Part shown: one piece after another, positions 1-9,993 of the stretch
Numbering within the stretch: position 1 is the stretch's first letter
Layout: every line of letters begins with the position of its first letter
NCBI RefSeq assembly: GCF_003263785.1
Contig: NZ_JYJK01000087.1
Location: forward strand, 186,001 to 250,000
DNA from: Vibrio variabilis
GTDB taxonomy: Bacteria > Pseudomonadota > Gammaproteobacteria > Enterobacterales > Vibrionaceae
Length of the DNA: 64,000 bases
Direction: 5' to 3'
Program-made: the position numbers and the translations under genes
The notes under the pieces: generated by a model
The model's database searches: none
What the model saw: only the letters and a program-made list of their open reading frames with translations
What the model was told of the DNA's origin: nothing

Positions 1-1176
1 ATTAATGAGGTCGATAAAGAAAGCACCAACAAGAGGTACGATGAAATAAGCTTGAGGTGAAGGACCGTAGGAGCCCGTGATGGCTTTTAGGTTCATCATT
101 GCAGTGGGTGTCGCGCCCATGCCAAAGCCAACATGGCCTGCTGCGAGAACTGCTGCATCGTAAGATTTACCCATAATACGGAAGGTAATCCAATACACAA
201 ACGCAAGAGTTAGCATAAGCTGCGCCATTAAAATAACGAGTAGAGGCAACGCTAAGTCAAATAAATTCCATAGCTTTAAGTCCATCAGCGCCATCGCTAG
301 AAATAGCCCCAATGAAAGGTTCGCACTCTTATCGGCTTCAAAGCGAATCGTGTCCAACTTGCGTCTCACCAACGGCACGTGACCAAGCACAATACCAAGC
401 ATGATTGCGTATACGAAGTTTGGAACCAATGCCAAACCCTTAATACCTGATGATTGGACGACTTGATGAATGTGCCCACTCAACACGGCACAAACCAGTA
501 TCACGGCAACAGCGATAACATAGCCGGCGATGTTACTTACGTCCGCTCGTGAATGACGCTTTGGTTGCGTTTTACGTGTATTTGAGCTTGGCTTTACTGT
601 CGAAGTTAGTTGGTAACGCTCTACTAATCTGGTACCGATTGGACCACCGAAAATCCCACCTGCAACCAAGCCAAATGTGGCACATGCCATTGCGATCTCC
701 AGTGCTCCGGGGATATGCAGTTGATCATTGTAGACTGACGCCCATGCTGCGCCTGTACCATGTCCACCAGAGAGCGTTATCGAGCCCGCCAATAGGCCAA
801 GTAGAGGCTCAAGGTCTAGCACACTCGAAAGTGCTACGCCTAATATGTCTTGGAATAGAATGAAAACAGCAGCGCAAACGAGGAAGCTAACTAGGGCGGT
901 TCCCCCGTGTTTTAGAAGACGTAGATCAGCTGATAAGCCAACACTAGCGAAAAACATCAACATCAAGGTGTCTTTGAGCGGCAGTTCAAACGTGACATTG
1001 ATACCAGCGTAATGTAGGGCCATTGTGACTAAAGAGACCAGAATACCGCCTATGATAGGAGAGGGTATATGGTATTTACTGAGTGTTTTGAAACAGCCTA
1101 ATAATTTCGAGCCAACCCATAGGATTAGGAAGGCAAGAAGCATAGATTCTACGCTGTTTAAAGTAATGTCAGACAT
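1..1176 (-). CDS. gltS: Sodium/glutamate symporter GltS (3' end cut by window)
   Basis: Translating the minus strand from the ATG at 1176 gives about 392 uninterrupted residues, so only the last few of a roughly 400-residue protein lie outside the window. The protein is almost entirely hydrophobic helices, with GltS-type glycine-rich stretches (SGGHGTGAAW near residue 120 and GHVGFGMGATPTAMMN near residue 365) in two related halves. GltS is an inner-membrane carrier that takes up glutamate with sodium ions. It has its own promoter region, facing away from the methyltransferase gene at 1386. The identity rests on recognised family motifs and is quite secure; the exact C-terminus cannot be seen. 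Confidence 0.9.
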   Translation of the reverse strand, partial: MSDITLNSVESMLLAFLILWVGSKLLGCFKTLSKYHIPSPIIGGILVSLVTMALHYAGINVTFELPLKDTLMLMFFASVGLSADLRLLKHGGTALVSFLVCAAVFILFQDILGVALSSVLDLEPLLGLLAGSITLSGGHGTGAAWASVYNDQLHIPGALEIAMACATFGLVAGGIFGGPIGTRLVERYQLTSTVKPSSNTRKTQPKRHSRADVSNIAGYVIAVAVILVCAVLSGHIHQVVQSSGIKGLALVPNFVYAIMLGIVLGHVPLVRRKLDTIRFEADKSANLSLGLFLAMALMDLKLWNLFDLALPLLVILMAQLMLTLAFVYWITFRIMGKSYDAAVLAAGHVGFGMGATPTAMMNLKAITGSYGPSPQAYFIVPLVGAFFIDLIN

Positions 1177-1385
1177 AGTGGGTAATTGCTTTTGGTTGTG
1201 ATGAGGCCTTCAAACTGTGAGGCAAGAGTTTGATTGGGATCCTATGGGCGAACGCTCAAACCTCAAACTCGACTTTGAAGGATGTCATCCTACTTGCAGC
1301 ACATAAGCATTGACGCTTGCTCATTTGGTCGGTAGATTTCCCGCCCTTACTGATGAATTAATAGACTGATAGTTGGAGGTTTTCT

Positions 1386-2081
1386 ATGGGTGAGATGTAT
1401 ACCAAACATGCGAAAAAATACGCAGATGCTATTGAGAACAATGCATACAATGCGTTATATGAGCGTCCTTCAACATTAGCTTTGACCGGTGATGTGAATA
1501 ACAAACAGGTACTTGATTTAGGCTGCGGCCCCGGCGCTTATGCAGAGCACTTTGCTCAGGCGGGAGCATGCGTGACAGCAGTAGATCTTGCTGAAGAAAT
1601 GGTTGCCATTACTAAGGAAAGAATTGGTGACAACGTCACTTGTTATGTTCAAGATTTGGAGAAGGGGTTGCCTAGAGAGCAAGACGATACGTTTGATCTC
1701 GTTGTCTGTCCTTTGATGCTTCATTATCTCAACGATCTCGTTCCGCTGTTCAAAGAAGTTCATCGAGTATTGAAACCCGGGGGCATGTTTGTTTTCTCTA
1801 CTCATCATCCTATCGTTGATTTTGAGGATGACGCGTTTAACAACTACTTTGATGTCGAACTGCTGACCGAAGAATGGGATACGGTAGGTGAACCGGTGGA
1901 GGTTTCATTCTATCGACGCTCGTTCACTAATTTGTTTGACAGTTTAATGGACGGAGGTTTTGTCCTAGATAAGTTCTCTGAGGGTAAGCCTAACCCTGCG
2001 ATGAAAGTGACGTCACCTGAAACGTTTGAGAGGCTATCTCGCCGACCAAACTTCATATTTATCCGTGCCAAAGCCAATTAG
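1386..2081 (+). CDS. Class I SAM-dependent methyltransferase
   Basis: A 231-residue soluble protein preceded by a good ribosome site (GGAGGT at 1375-1380). Motif I (VLDLGCGPGAYAEHFA, about residues 42-57), an acidic residue after strand 2 (AVDLAEEM) and the post-motif region LVVCPLMLHYLNDL are those of the UbiE/Methyltransf_11 Rossmann fold that binds S-adenosylmethionine. The C-terminal part (residues 150-231) is the variable substrate-recognition region. The substrate cannot be told from the sequence. It stands alone between gltS and pheS, so context gives no pathway. Confidence 0.85.
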   Translation: MGEMYTKHAKKYADAIENNAYNALYERPSTLALTGDVNNKQVLDLGCGPGAYAEHFAQAGACVTAVDLAEEMVAITKERIGDNVTCYVQDLEKGLPREQDDTFDLVVCPLMLHYLNDLVPLFKEVHRVLKPGGMFVFSTHHPIVDFEDDAFNNYFDVELLTEEWDTVGEPVEVSFYRRSFTNLFDSLMDGGFVLDKFSEGKPNPAMKVTSPETFERLSRRPNFIFIRAKAN

Positions 2082-2105
2082 TTCTCTTTAGTTAACACTA
2101 AATAG

Positions 2106-3257
<1,152 letters not shown>

Positions 3258-3275
3258 TCCAGAGGGTTCATCACA

Positions 3276-5681
3276 ATGAAATTCAGCGAATCATGGCTTC
3301 GTGAGTGGGTAAACCCTTCAGTTTCTACTGACGAGCTTACGCACCAAATTACAATGGCTGGCCTAGAGGTAGACGACGTACTGCCTGTAGCGGGCTCTTT
3401 CACTGGCGTTAAAGTAGGTAAAGTGGTTGAGTGCGGTCAGCACCCAGACGCAGACAAGCTACGCGTCACTAAGGTTGATGTTGGCGCCCAAGACGAAAAT
3501 GGCGAAAAGCAACTGCTAGACATCGTTTGTGGCGCTCCAAACTGTCGTGAAGGTCTGAAAGTAGCAGTAGCAACCGTTGGTGCTGTTCTTCCAGGCGATT
3601 TCAAAATCAAGAAAGCAAAACTACGTGGTCAACCTTCACACGGCATGCTGTGCTCGTTTACTGAGCTAGGTATCGATGTTGAATCTGACGGCATCATGGA
3701 ACTGGCTGAAGACGCTGTTATCGGTACTGATTTCCGTGACTTCCTAGGTCTTGATGATGTGACGGTTGACGTTGACCTAACAGCAAACCGCGCTGACTGT
3801 TTCAGCATCCGTGGTCTTGCTCGTGAAGTAGGCGTTCTAAACCGTGCTGACGTAACTGCACCAGCGGTTAACCCTGTTGACGCATCTATTGCTGACGTGG
3901 CGTCTATCGAAGTTAAAGCAACGCAGGCGTGTCCTCGTTACCTTGGTCGTATCGTTAAGAACGTGAACGTTCAAGCAGAAACACCACTATGGATGCAAGA
4001 GAAACTGCGTCGTTGTGGTATTCGTTCAATCGACCCTGTTGTAGATATCACTAACTATGTGCTTCTAGAGCAAGGTCAGCCAATGCACGCGTTCGATCTA
4101 GCTAAGATTGAAGGTGGCATCGTTGTTCGTATGGCAGAGCAGGGCGAGAAACTGACTCTTCTAGACGGCACTGAAGCTGAACTAAACGCAGACACACTTG
4201 TTGTTGCTGACCACAACAAAGCACTTGCTATTGCGGGTATCTTTGGTGGTGAAGAGTCTGGTGTAACAACTGAGACAAAAGATGTGCTTCTAGAGTGTGC
4301 GTTCTTCGCACCTGACCACATTCGTGGCCGTGCACGTAGTTACGGTCTTCACACGGATTCTTCAATGCGTTTCGAGCGTGGTGTGGACTATGCACTGCAA
4401 GCAAGCGCAATGGAGCGTGCAACAGAGCTTCTAGTTGAGATCTGTGGCGGTGAAGTGGCACCTGTGGTTTCTGTTGAGTCTGACGCAGACCTGCCTAAGC
4501 CAAACACAGTTGAACTGCGCCGTACTAAGCTAGATTCACTTCTTGGTCACCACATCGCTGACTCTGAAGTTGTTGAGATCCTAGAGCGTCTAGGTCTAAC
4601 AGTAACGACAACTGATACAGGTTGGACGGGCGTTGCGCCAACATGGCGTTTTGACATCGCAATCGAACAAGACCTGATTGAAGAAGTGGGTCGTATCTAT
4701 GGTTACGACAACATCCCAAACCAACACCCTGCTGCAACACTTAAGATGCACAATCACGTTGAAGCGAATCTTCCGCTGAAACGTGTACGTGACCTACTTG
4801 TTGACCGTGGCTACCATGAGGCGATTACTTATAGTTTTGTTGAGCCAGAGCAGCAAAAGCTTGTCGTACCAGACGTTGAGCCATTGATTCTGCCATTCCC
4901 AATCTCTGCGGAAATGTCAGCAATGCGTCTTGGTCTTATCCAAGGTCTTCTCAATACGGTTGTTCACAACCAGAAGCGTCAGCAACCACGTGTTCGTCTA
5001 TTCGAATACGGCCTGCGTTTCATCCCTTGCGAAAGCGCTGAAAACGGCATGCGCCAAGAGCCTATGCTTGCAGGTGTGATTGCGGGTACTCGCAGCGAAG
5101 AGCATTGGGACATTGAAACCAACACCGTTGATTTCTTTGACCTAAAAGGTGACCTAGAAGCGATTCTAGAACTGTCTGCAAACGAGAAAGCCTACTCATT
5201 TGCTGCAGCGAAACATCCAGCACTTCACCCTGGTCAATCTGCAGCAATCGTTGTAGATGGCAAAGAGGTTGGTGTCATCGGTACTATTCACCCAGAACTA
5301 GAGCGTAAGTTCGGTCTAAACGGTCGTACTATTGTATTCGAAGTAGAATGGTCAGCAATCAACACGAAAGTGATTCCAGAAGCGGCAGGGCTTTCTAAGT
5401 TCCCAGCAAACCGTCGTGACATCGCTGTTGTTGTTGATGAAGCGGTAGCTTCTGGTGACATCGTTGCAGCTTGTCTAGAACAAGGCGGCGAGTTTCTGAA
5501 AGATGCGAAGCTATTTGACGTTTACGTTGGTAAGGGCGTTGAAGAAGGTAAGAAGAGCCTAGCAATTGCGCTTACTCTACAATCTGTTGAGCGTACGCTT
5601 GAAGATGCTGATATCGCCGGTGCAGTAGACGCAATCGTTGCCCATGTTTCTGAGAAATTTGGAGCATCACTGCGTGACTAA
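3276..5681 (+). CDS. pheT: Phenylalanine--tRNA ligase beta subunit
   Basis: 801 residues, the expected PheT size. Domains in order: an N-terminal segment, an EMAP/OB tRNA-binding domain (about 40-150, including [20 protein letters not shown]), the B3/B4 editing domain (about 210-390) that hydrolyses mischarged Tyr-tRNA, a B5 domain (about 405-475, [10 protein letters not shown]), a catalytic-like core, and the C-terminal FDX-ACB anticodon-binding domain (about 705-801, [16 protein letters not shown]). It pairs with PheS encoded just upstream and ends at a strong terminator. Confidence 0.98.
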   Translation: MKFSESWLREWVNPSVSTDELTHQITMAGLEVDDVLPVAGSFTGVKVGKVVECGQHPDADKLRVTKVDVGAQDENGEKQLLDIVCGAPNCREGLKVAVATVGAVLPGDFKIKKAKLRGQPSHGMLCSFTELGIDVESDGIMELAEDAVIGTDFRDFLGLDDVTVDVDLTANRADCFSIRGLAREVGVLNRADVTAPAVNPVDASIADVASIEVKATQACPRYLGRIVKNVNVQAETPLWMQEKLRRCGIRSIDPVVDITNYVLLEQGQPMHAFDLAKIEGGIVVRMAEQGEKLTLLDGTEAELNADTLVVADHNKALAIAGIFGGEESGVTTETKDVLLECAFFAPDHIRGRARSYGLHTDSSMRFERGVDYALQASAMERATELLVEICGGEVAPVVSVESDADLPKPNTVELRRTKLDSLLGHHIADSEVVEILERLGLTVTTTDTGWTGVAPTWRFDIAIEQDLIEEVGRIYGYDNIPNQHPAATLKMHNHVEANLPLKRVRDLLVDRGYHEAITYSFVEPEQQKLVVPDVEPLILPFPISAEMSAMRLGLIQGLLNTVVHNQKRQQPRVRLFEYGLRFIPCESAENGMRQEPMLAGVIAGTRSEEHWDIETNTVDFFDLKGDLEAILELSANEKAYSFAAAKHPALHPGQSAAIVVDGKEVGVIGTIHPELERKFGLNGRTIVFEVEWSAINTKVIPEAAGLSKFPANRRDIAVVVDEAVASGDIVAACLEQGGEFLKDAKLFDVYVGKGVEEGKKSLAIALTLQSVERTLEDADIAGAVDAIVAHVSEKFGASLRD

Positions 5682-5712
5682 TCGCGTTTAGCTATCAACG
5701 TGAATTGCCTGA

Positions 5713-5747
5713 AAAAGCGAGTTACTGAAAAGTAACTCGCTTTTTTT
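5713..5747 (+). terminator. Rho-independent terminator of pheST
   Basis: A perfect 10-bp stem (GCGAGTTACT/AGTAACTCGC) with a GAAA loop is followed by seven T residues. ihfA is therefore not simply cotranscribed with pheT from the pheS promoter. Confidence 0.92.
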
Positions 5748-5825
5748 ATGCCTCGACATAAAAGGGAAGAAAAACCCAGTTTCATATCGAATATATGTTG
5801 CAACTCGCTGTTTTTACACAATAAA

Positions 5826-6002
5826 TTATAACTCATCTGCATCAAGGTCACTATTTTTAATTTTGTTTATAACTTTATTAAAGTCTGCTTGATGTGTGTT
5901 TTGTGGGATAAAACTCCGTTCAATCTTGTTTGGGTAACCTATATCTCTAACATGTGCTGCAAATCCGACAACTTGCTAAAACTTAAAGCAAAATCCTGAC
6001 AT
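5826..6002 (-). pseudogene. Possible short gene remnant in the pheT-ihfA gap
   Basis: The 400-bp gap 5748-6147 has no normal gene. On the minus strand a frame beginning with ATG at 6002 reads eight codons, meets TAG (5976-5978), then continues for 50 codons to TAA at 5826. The second part reads like real protein (VVGFAAHVRDIGYPNKIE near its start, DADEL at the end). I do not recognise it. It may be the decayed tail of a gene or chance. No ribosome site is apparent. Confidence 0.25.
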
Positions 6003-6147
6003 AGTTCTGAAATAAAAAAGTTGGCGAAAATCAGAAGGTTGGCTTACACTTTTCAAAGTTGACCTGTTATGTTGTTGATTGGTCGAACGAAATCTTAAGC
6101 GTTATCACTGCGATAACAAGGTATGAATTAGCTTTGAGGGGAGTTTT

Positions 6148-6441
6148 ATGGCGCTCACAAAAGCCGATCTGGCTGAGAACCTATTTGAGAAACTCGGATT
6201 CAGTAAAAGGGATGCCAAGGAAACGGTAGAAGTGTTTTTCGAAGAAATTAGAAAATCACTTGAAAGTGGCGAACAGGTAAAACTGTCGGGTTTTGGTAAT
6301 TTTGACTTGCGTGACAAGAACGAACGTCCGGGTCGAAATCCCAAAACTGGTGAAGACATTCCCATTTCCGCTCGACGCGTAGTGACATTCCGTCCGGGTC
6401 AGAAACTGAAGGCTCGAGTCGAAAATATCAAAGTAGATTAA
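6148..6441 (+). CDS. ihfA: Integration host factor subunit alpha
   Basis: 97 residues, typical for the HU/IHF family. It has the N-terminal helical dimerisation part ([20 protein letters not shown]), the [21 protein letters not shown] segment with the conserved Pro at the arm tip that intercalates in DNA, and the C-terminal [15 protein letters not shown]. With IhfB it forms the heterodimer that bends DNA sharply at specific sites. The ribosome site GAGGGGAG precedes the ATG. It sits after pheT as in other gammaproteobacteria, but here behind a terminator and a 466-bp gap, so it should have its own promoter. Confidence 0.97.
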   Translation: MALTKADLAENLFEKLGFSKRDAKETVEVFFEEIRKSLESGEQVKLSGFGNFDLRDKNERPGRNPKTGEDIPISARRVVTFRPGQKLKARVENIKVD

Positions 6442-6457
6442 TGTCCTACTGTTAAAC

Positions 6458-6486
6458 AAAAAGACCACCAAGTGTGGTCTTTTTTG
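6458..6486 (+). terminator. Rho-independent terminator of ihfA
   Basis: GACCAC/GTGGTC stem within an A-rich/T-rich frame, followed by a run of T residues. Confidence 0.85.
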
Positions 6487-6489
6487 TTG

Positions 6490-6527
6490 TTTAGAGGTTT
6501 GATATTTAGAGGTTTGATATTTAGAGG
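6490..6527. repeat. 15-bp tandem repeat, 2.5 copies
   Basis: TTTAGAGGTTTGATA occurs twice in direct succession (6490-6504 and 6505-6519) and is followed by a partial third copy TTTAGAGG. It lies between the ihfA terminator and relV. No function is apparent. Confidence 0.6.
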
Positions 6528-6575
6528 ATATCGAGCGCCAAGCTATTGCTCTACATGCGTTCAATCAAGAGCGGA

Positions 6576-7351
6576 CTACGCCGCTCGAATGTTGGTAGTA
6601 ATGTAAGGTTGCCAAGCGTTTTGATACAGCTCCATTGATTGGCGTCGTAGGCTGGCAATTTGTGCAGTCTCAAACTCATTAAGTGTGCGGTTTTCAGCGG
6701 CTGCTCTGCGCTCAATTCCTTGAACGATTTCATACAAATCGTGCTCAGGTCCACTTTTCACATCAGCGATGTCTTTAAGGTGAAGTTGTACTTCAGCGAT
6801 AATTCCGGTTTTGGGTAACTTAACCAAGATGTTGAGGTCACGATATCCAGACGCTGCTGGGCTTTTAAAGCGGTTTTTAACCCTAACTACTTGAGCTTCA
6901 CGGCTAAGCGTTTCATAAGCGCCTACAAGGCTCTCTACGTCCGTGGCGACGATGGTGCCACGCGCTAGGTCTGTGATTTGGTTAACTTGGCCGTTGAGTT
7001 CGGTGTCAATCTTCACTTTTGCTCGTTCAGCAGATTTCACACCAGCAAAGTACGCATCGGTGTCAGTCAGTAGAGCGGTGGTTTTACAAAGCGCTTCGAG
7101 TTCATGCTGAGCTTGGTGGGCTTTGCTGTACAAGATGTCAAAATCGTTATGGGGTTGGAAGGCAGCGCTTGAACAGCATCAATGCCGTACAAGCCACTAA
7201 GACTGTGTTTGAATACAGATGGACAAATTTCGTTTTGCTCTTGCTTTCCTTTTGTTGGGGTGGAATCGGATTGATTAAGCGTAGCCGCAAATGCAGGTGC
7301 GCGGCTGAGTACCAATAGCATTAGTGCTGCAGTACGAAGAAACGTGCTCAT
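6576..7351 (-). CDS. relV: Small alarmone synthetase, RelV type (frameshifted as sequenced)
   Basis: Two overlapping minus-strand frames make one RelA/SpoT-domain protein: residues 1-67 from the ATG at 7351, then, after restoring one C in the run at 7151-7154, the remaining 190 residues to 6576. The corrected length is 258. The N-terminus (MSTFLRTAALMLLVLS, ending AFAAT) looks like a signal peptide, odd for a nucleotide-using enzyme. Synthetase features follow: a DLARGTIV segment, KNRFKSPAASGYRDLNILV and AEVQLHL, the glutamate expected for pyrophosphate transfer. There is no HD hydrolase domain. RelV of V. cholerae makes (p)ppGpp, and a similar position near ihfA is known there. The frameshift is probably a sequencing error. 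Confidence 0.8.
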
Positions 7352-7583
7352 TCTCTCTCCTAGTTACGTTATAAAAACGGGTACAAAAAAAGGCGTTAAC
7401 GCGCAGGAGTGTTGCTAACAATGATATGGGGTTCCTTATGGAAAACCCAACACAAACTGTGTAACAGAGTTTGTAAACTGTGATGCCTATCGTGTAATAA
7501 AATCTACGTGAATGGGTGTGACATTTTGTCTGCACTCTGTAAACTCTACGTTAACCATTATCTACAGCGAATATGAACGATAA

Positions 7584-8237
7584 ATGAACGATTTTGAACT
7601 TTGGCACGACAAATGGGCTGCAAACAAAATAGGTTTTCACTTAGAAGATGTGAACCCGTTGCTGATTAAGTATTGGGAGCGAGTATCCCCAAAACGCGAA
7701 GACAAGGTTTTTGTCCCACTTTGTGGCAAATCCGAAGATCTTGTCTGGCTTGCCCAACGCCATGAAGATGTTCAAGGTGTTGAACTTAGCCAAATCGCCG
7801 TACGTTCATTTTTCGCTGAACATTTCTACACACCGATGGTGACACCGATTAACGGTCAGTTTGAGCTGTATCAGTTTGATGAGCTTAACATCTATGTCGG
7901 CGACTACTTTTCCGCACCGATTCAACCTGTAGAGCTTATCTATGACCGCGCTGCTCTTATTGCGATGCCTGAAGAGGTCAGAGCGCTTTATGTTGAGAAA
8001 CTAAAACAATCTCTGAAACCGGGTGGTCGTATTCTTCTTATCACGCTTGATTATGTTCAAAGTGAAATGTCGGGTCCTCCTTACAGCGTACCAAGTTCAG
8101 AGGTGGCTCAGCACTTTGGCGACGAGTTTGAAGTGACACTTCTAGAGCATGATGAAGCAGATAGTAATCACCGTCGTATTCAGCAAGGATTGACCCGCTT
8201 TGCTGAAGAGGTTTGGTTGATCACGCATCAAGGTTAA
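7584..8237 (+). CDS. tpm: Thiopurine S-methyltransferase
   Basis: A 217-residue protein opening with the TPMT signature ([20 protein letters not shown]), then [16 protein letters not shown] (SAM-binding motif I), [11 protein letters not shown] and [11 protein letters not shown]. The bacterial enzyme methylates thiopurines and, in some species, tellurite or selenite; the physiological substrate is uncertain. Its start lies 232 bp from the divergent relV start. It ends before an inverted repeat shared with the convergent peptide-transporter gene. Confidence 0.92.
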   Translation: MNDFELWHDKWAANKIGFHLEDVNPLLIKYWERVSPKREDKVFVPLCGKSEDLVWLAQRHEDVQGVELSQIAVRSFFAEHFYTPMVTPINGQFELYQFDELNIYVGDYFSAPIQPVELIYDRAALIAMPEEVRALYVEKLKQSLKPGGRILLITLDYVQSEMSGPPYSVPSSEVAQHFGDEFEVTLLEHDEADSNHRRIQQGLTRFAEEVWLITHQG

Positions 8238-8246
8238 CCTATTTGG

Positions 8247-8280
8247 GAGCGGCAATAACCATCGGATTGCCGCTCTAGTT
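8247..8280 (+). terminator. Hairpin between tpm and the transporter gene
   Basis: GAGCGGCAAT (8247-8256) pairs perfectly with ATTGCCGCTC (8266-8275) around a 9-nt loop; a weak T-rich stretch follows on the plus strand. It lies between convergent genes and may serve either. Confidence 0.6.
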
Positions 8281-8289
8281 TCTGCACTT

Positions 8290-9765
8290 TTACTGCTTCA
8301 CTAACTCTCTAGCGCCCAGTTCAGCTTCTACTGCGGCTTTCAACATGTTGTGGATGACTTTCGATGCAACGAGCGCTACACCAATCATGACAACCGCCAT
8401 AACAGTTAGCAACTGAAAGTATTCCGCGTACACAGTTTGAGCGATATCTTGGGTAAGTTGTTGCCCCTTTTCTAGTGCGATATTGGTGGATAGTGCTGCA
8501 CCAACAATCCCGCTTAAAGCGATCGCGACGGAAAACAAACTTACAGAGAAGTTCTCGATGTGATGTGGTGCAACCGACAAGATAAAGGCCACAACCATAG
8601 AGCCAACCACGACTTCAGCCATTGCTTGGAAGAAGTGAACTACGAGGAAAACTTCAGGTCTGATGGCAACGTCTTCGCCAACGGTTGAGATAAAGTAGGT
8701 TAAGATACCAAATGCAATCGCAGTAAAGACAAACGCTGCGGCGATCTTGGTCGATGTCGACAAGTGAATATTGTTTTTTTCTAGGCGGCTAAATAGGGTC
8801 GCGATAATCGGACCACCTACCATACACCACAGTGGGTTCATTGCCATTGCGGCTTCTGGTTCGAGTGGAATGAAACCAAACAACTCACCTTTAAGTGTGT
8901 TCATGGCAACAATGTTCATCGATGTCATCATTTGACCGTAGTAGACGAAAAAGCATGTCGTCAGAAACGTCATAATGAGGATGGTGCCCATTTTTAGTCG
9001 CTCAGAGCGCGTCACCTTAAACATCAAAAACACAAAGTATCCAATGGCAGCGACTCCAATGGCATACACAATGTTCTGGCCGACATCCATGTTGGAGAAC
9101 ATAAAGAACACCAATGCAATCATAGCGGCCGATAGAGCAAAAAAGACCCCCCAAGCTCTGAGCGATACGTGTTCGGTATCAATTGGCTTCCCAAGTGGTT
9201 TGAACTTTCTGTTCAGCGTTATCAGCACAAACAAAGCAACAACAGCCATCAGAGCAGATAGCGCAAATCCGCCGCTAAATCCGATATAGAGTGTGATCAT
9301 TGGGAACAGGTATTGTCCTAAGAACGCACCGATATTGTTGACCGAGTAGTTAATCGGAAAACCATGCTCAAACTCTTTTTGAGTGGCAAATGTGCGCTTA
9401 TAGAGGCTAGGGTAAGACGGAGACATCAAGCCACGTCCGTAACTTGCCAGCGCGATACCTGCCATCGCCATAGGAACATGGAGCGTCGTAGCGCCCAAGA
9501 CCAAAAGTAGATAACCCAGTGTAAACGCGGCATAGCTGATGGTGAGCGAGCGGTAGGCGCCTAGTAACTTATCGGCAATAAACCCGCCAGCGATGGCGAA
9601 AAGGGGACCAATAGCGGCGAAAGCGCCAACTACCATCATGGTATCGGCTTCACTGTAGTTAAGGTCTTCTAGAAAGAATCGCGTCAGGCTGACTAAAACG
9701 CCATAGAACGATAGACCAAATAGCATCTGGCAGACCATCATGGATTTGTTTAGCTTGTTCCACAT
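8290..9765 (-). CDS. POT/PTR-family proton-dependent peptide transporter
   Basis: A 491-residue integral membrane protein with about 12-14 hydrophobic helices. The N-terminal half resembles the major facilitator superfamily POT family (FFLEDLNYSEADTMMVVGAF, GGFIADKLLGAYRSLTISY, SPSYPSLYKRTF, INYSVNNIGAFLGQYLFP). POT carriers import di- and tripeptides with protons; the exact substrate cannot be read. It stands alone, converging with tpm, and faces a roughly 230-bp gap before the ppsA end. Confidence 0.85.
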   Translation of the reverse strand: MWNKLNKSMMVCQMLFGLSFYGVLVSLTRFFLEDLNYSEADTMMVVGAFAAIGPLFAIAGGFIADKLLGAYRSLTISYAAFTLGYLLLVLGATTLHVPMAMAGIALASYGRGLMSPSYPSLYKRTFATQKEFEHGFPINYSVNNIGAFLGQYLFPMITLYIGFSGGFALSALMAVVALFVLITLNRKFKPLGKPIDTEHVSLRAWGVFFALSAAMIALVFFMFSNMDVGQNIVYAIGVAAIGYFVFLMFKVTRSERLKMGTILIMTFLTTCFFVYYGQMMTSMNIVAMNTLKGELFGFIPLEPEAAMAMNPLWCMVGGPIIATLFSRLEKNNIHLSTSTKIAAAFVFTAIAFGILTYFISTVGEDVAIRPEVFLVVHFFQAMAEVVVGSMVVAFILSVAPHHIENFSVSLFSVAIALSGIVGAALSTNIALEKGQQLTQDIAQTVYAEYFQLLTVMAVVMIGVALVASKVIHNMLKAAVEAELGARELVKQ

Positions 9766-9911
9766 AGTTGGCTTCTTAAGGTTGGAAATAGAGGCCGGTA
9801 TTTTAGAAGAGATGCCAGTGACGCCTAACTCGCCTATGTAGGATGGGACCCTGCAAAGCGATGTTGTATAAAGCGATGCAAACGTTCGGCTTGATGCATA
9901 ATTGGTAGACG

Positions 9912-9942
9912 AAAAAATGCCAGAGTTTACACCCTGGCATTT
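9912..9942 (-). terminator. Rho-independent terminator of ppsA
   Basis: On the minus strand AAATGCCAG/CTGGCATTT forms the stem and is followed by TTTTTT. It lies 50 bp beyond the ppsA stop. Confidence 0.88.
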
Positions 9943-9993
9943 GGTTTACTGTTAGTTTGTAATCAGCTTAAATAGTGGAGCTACTCAGTCTGA

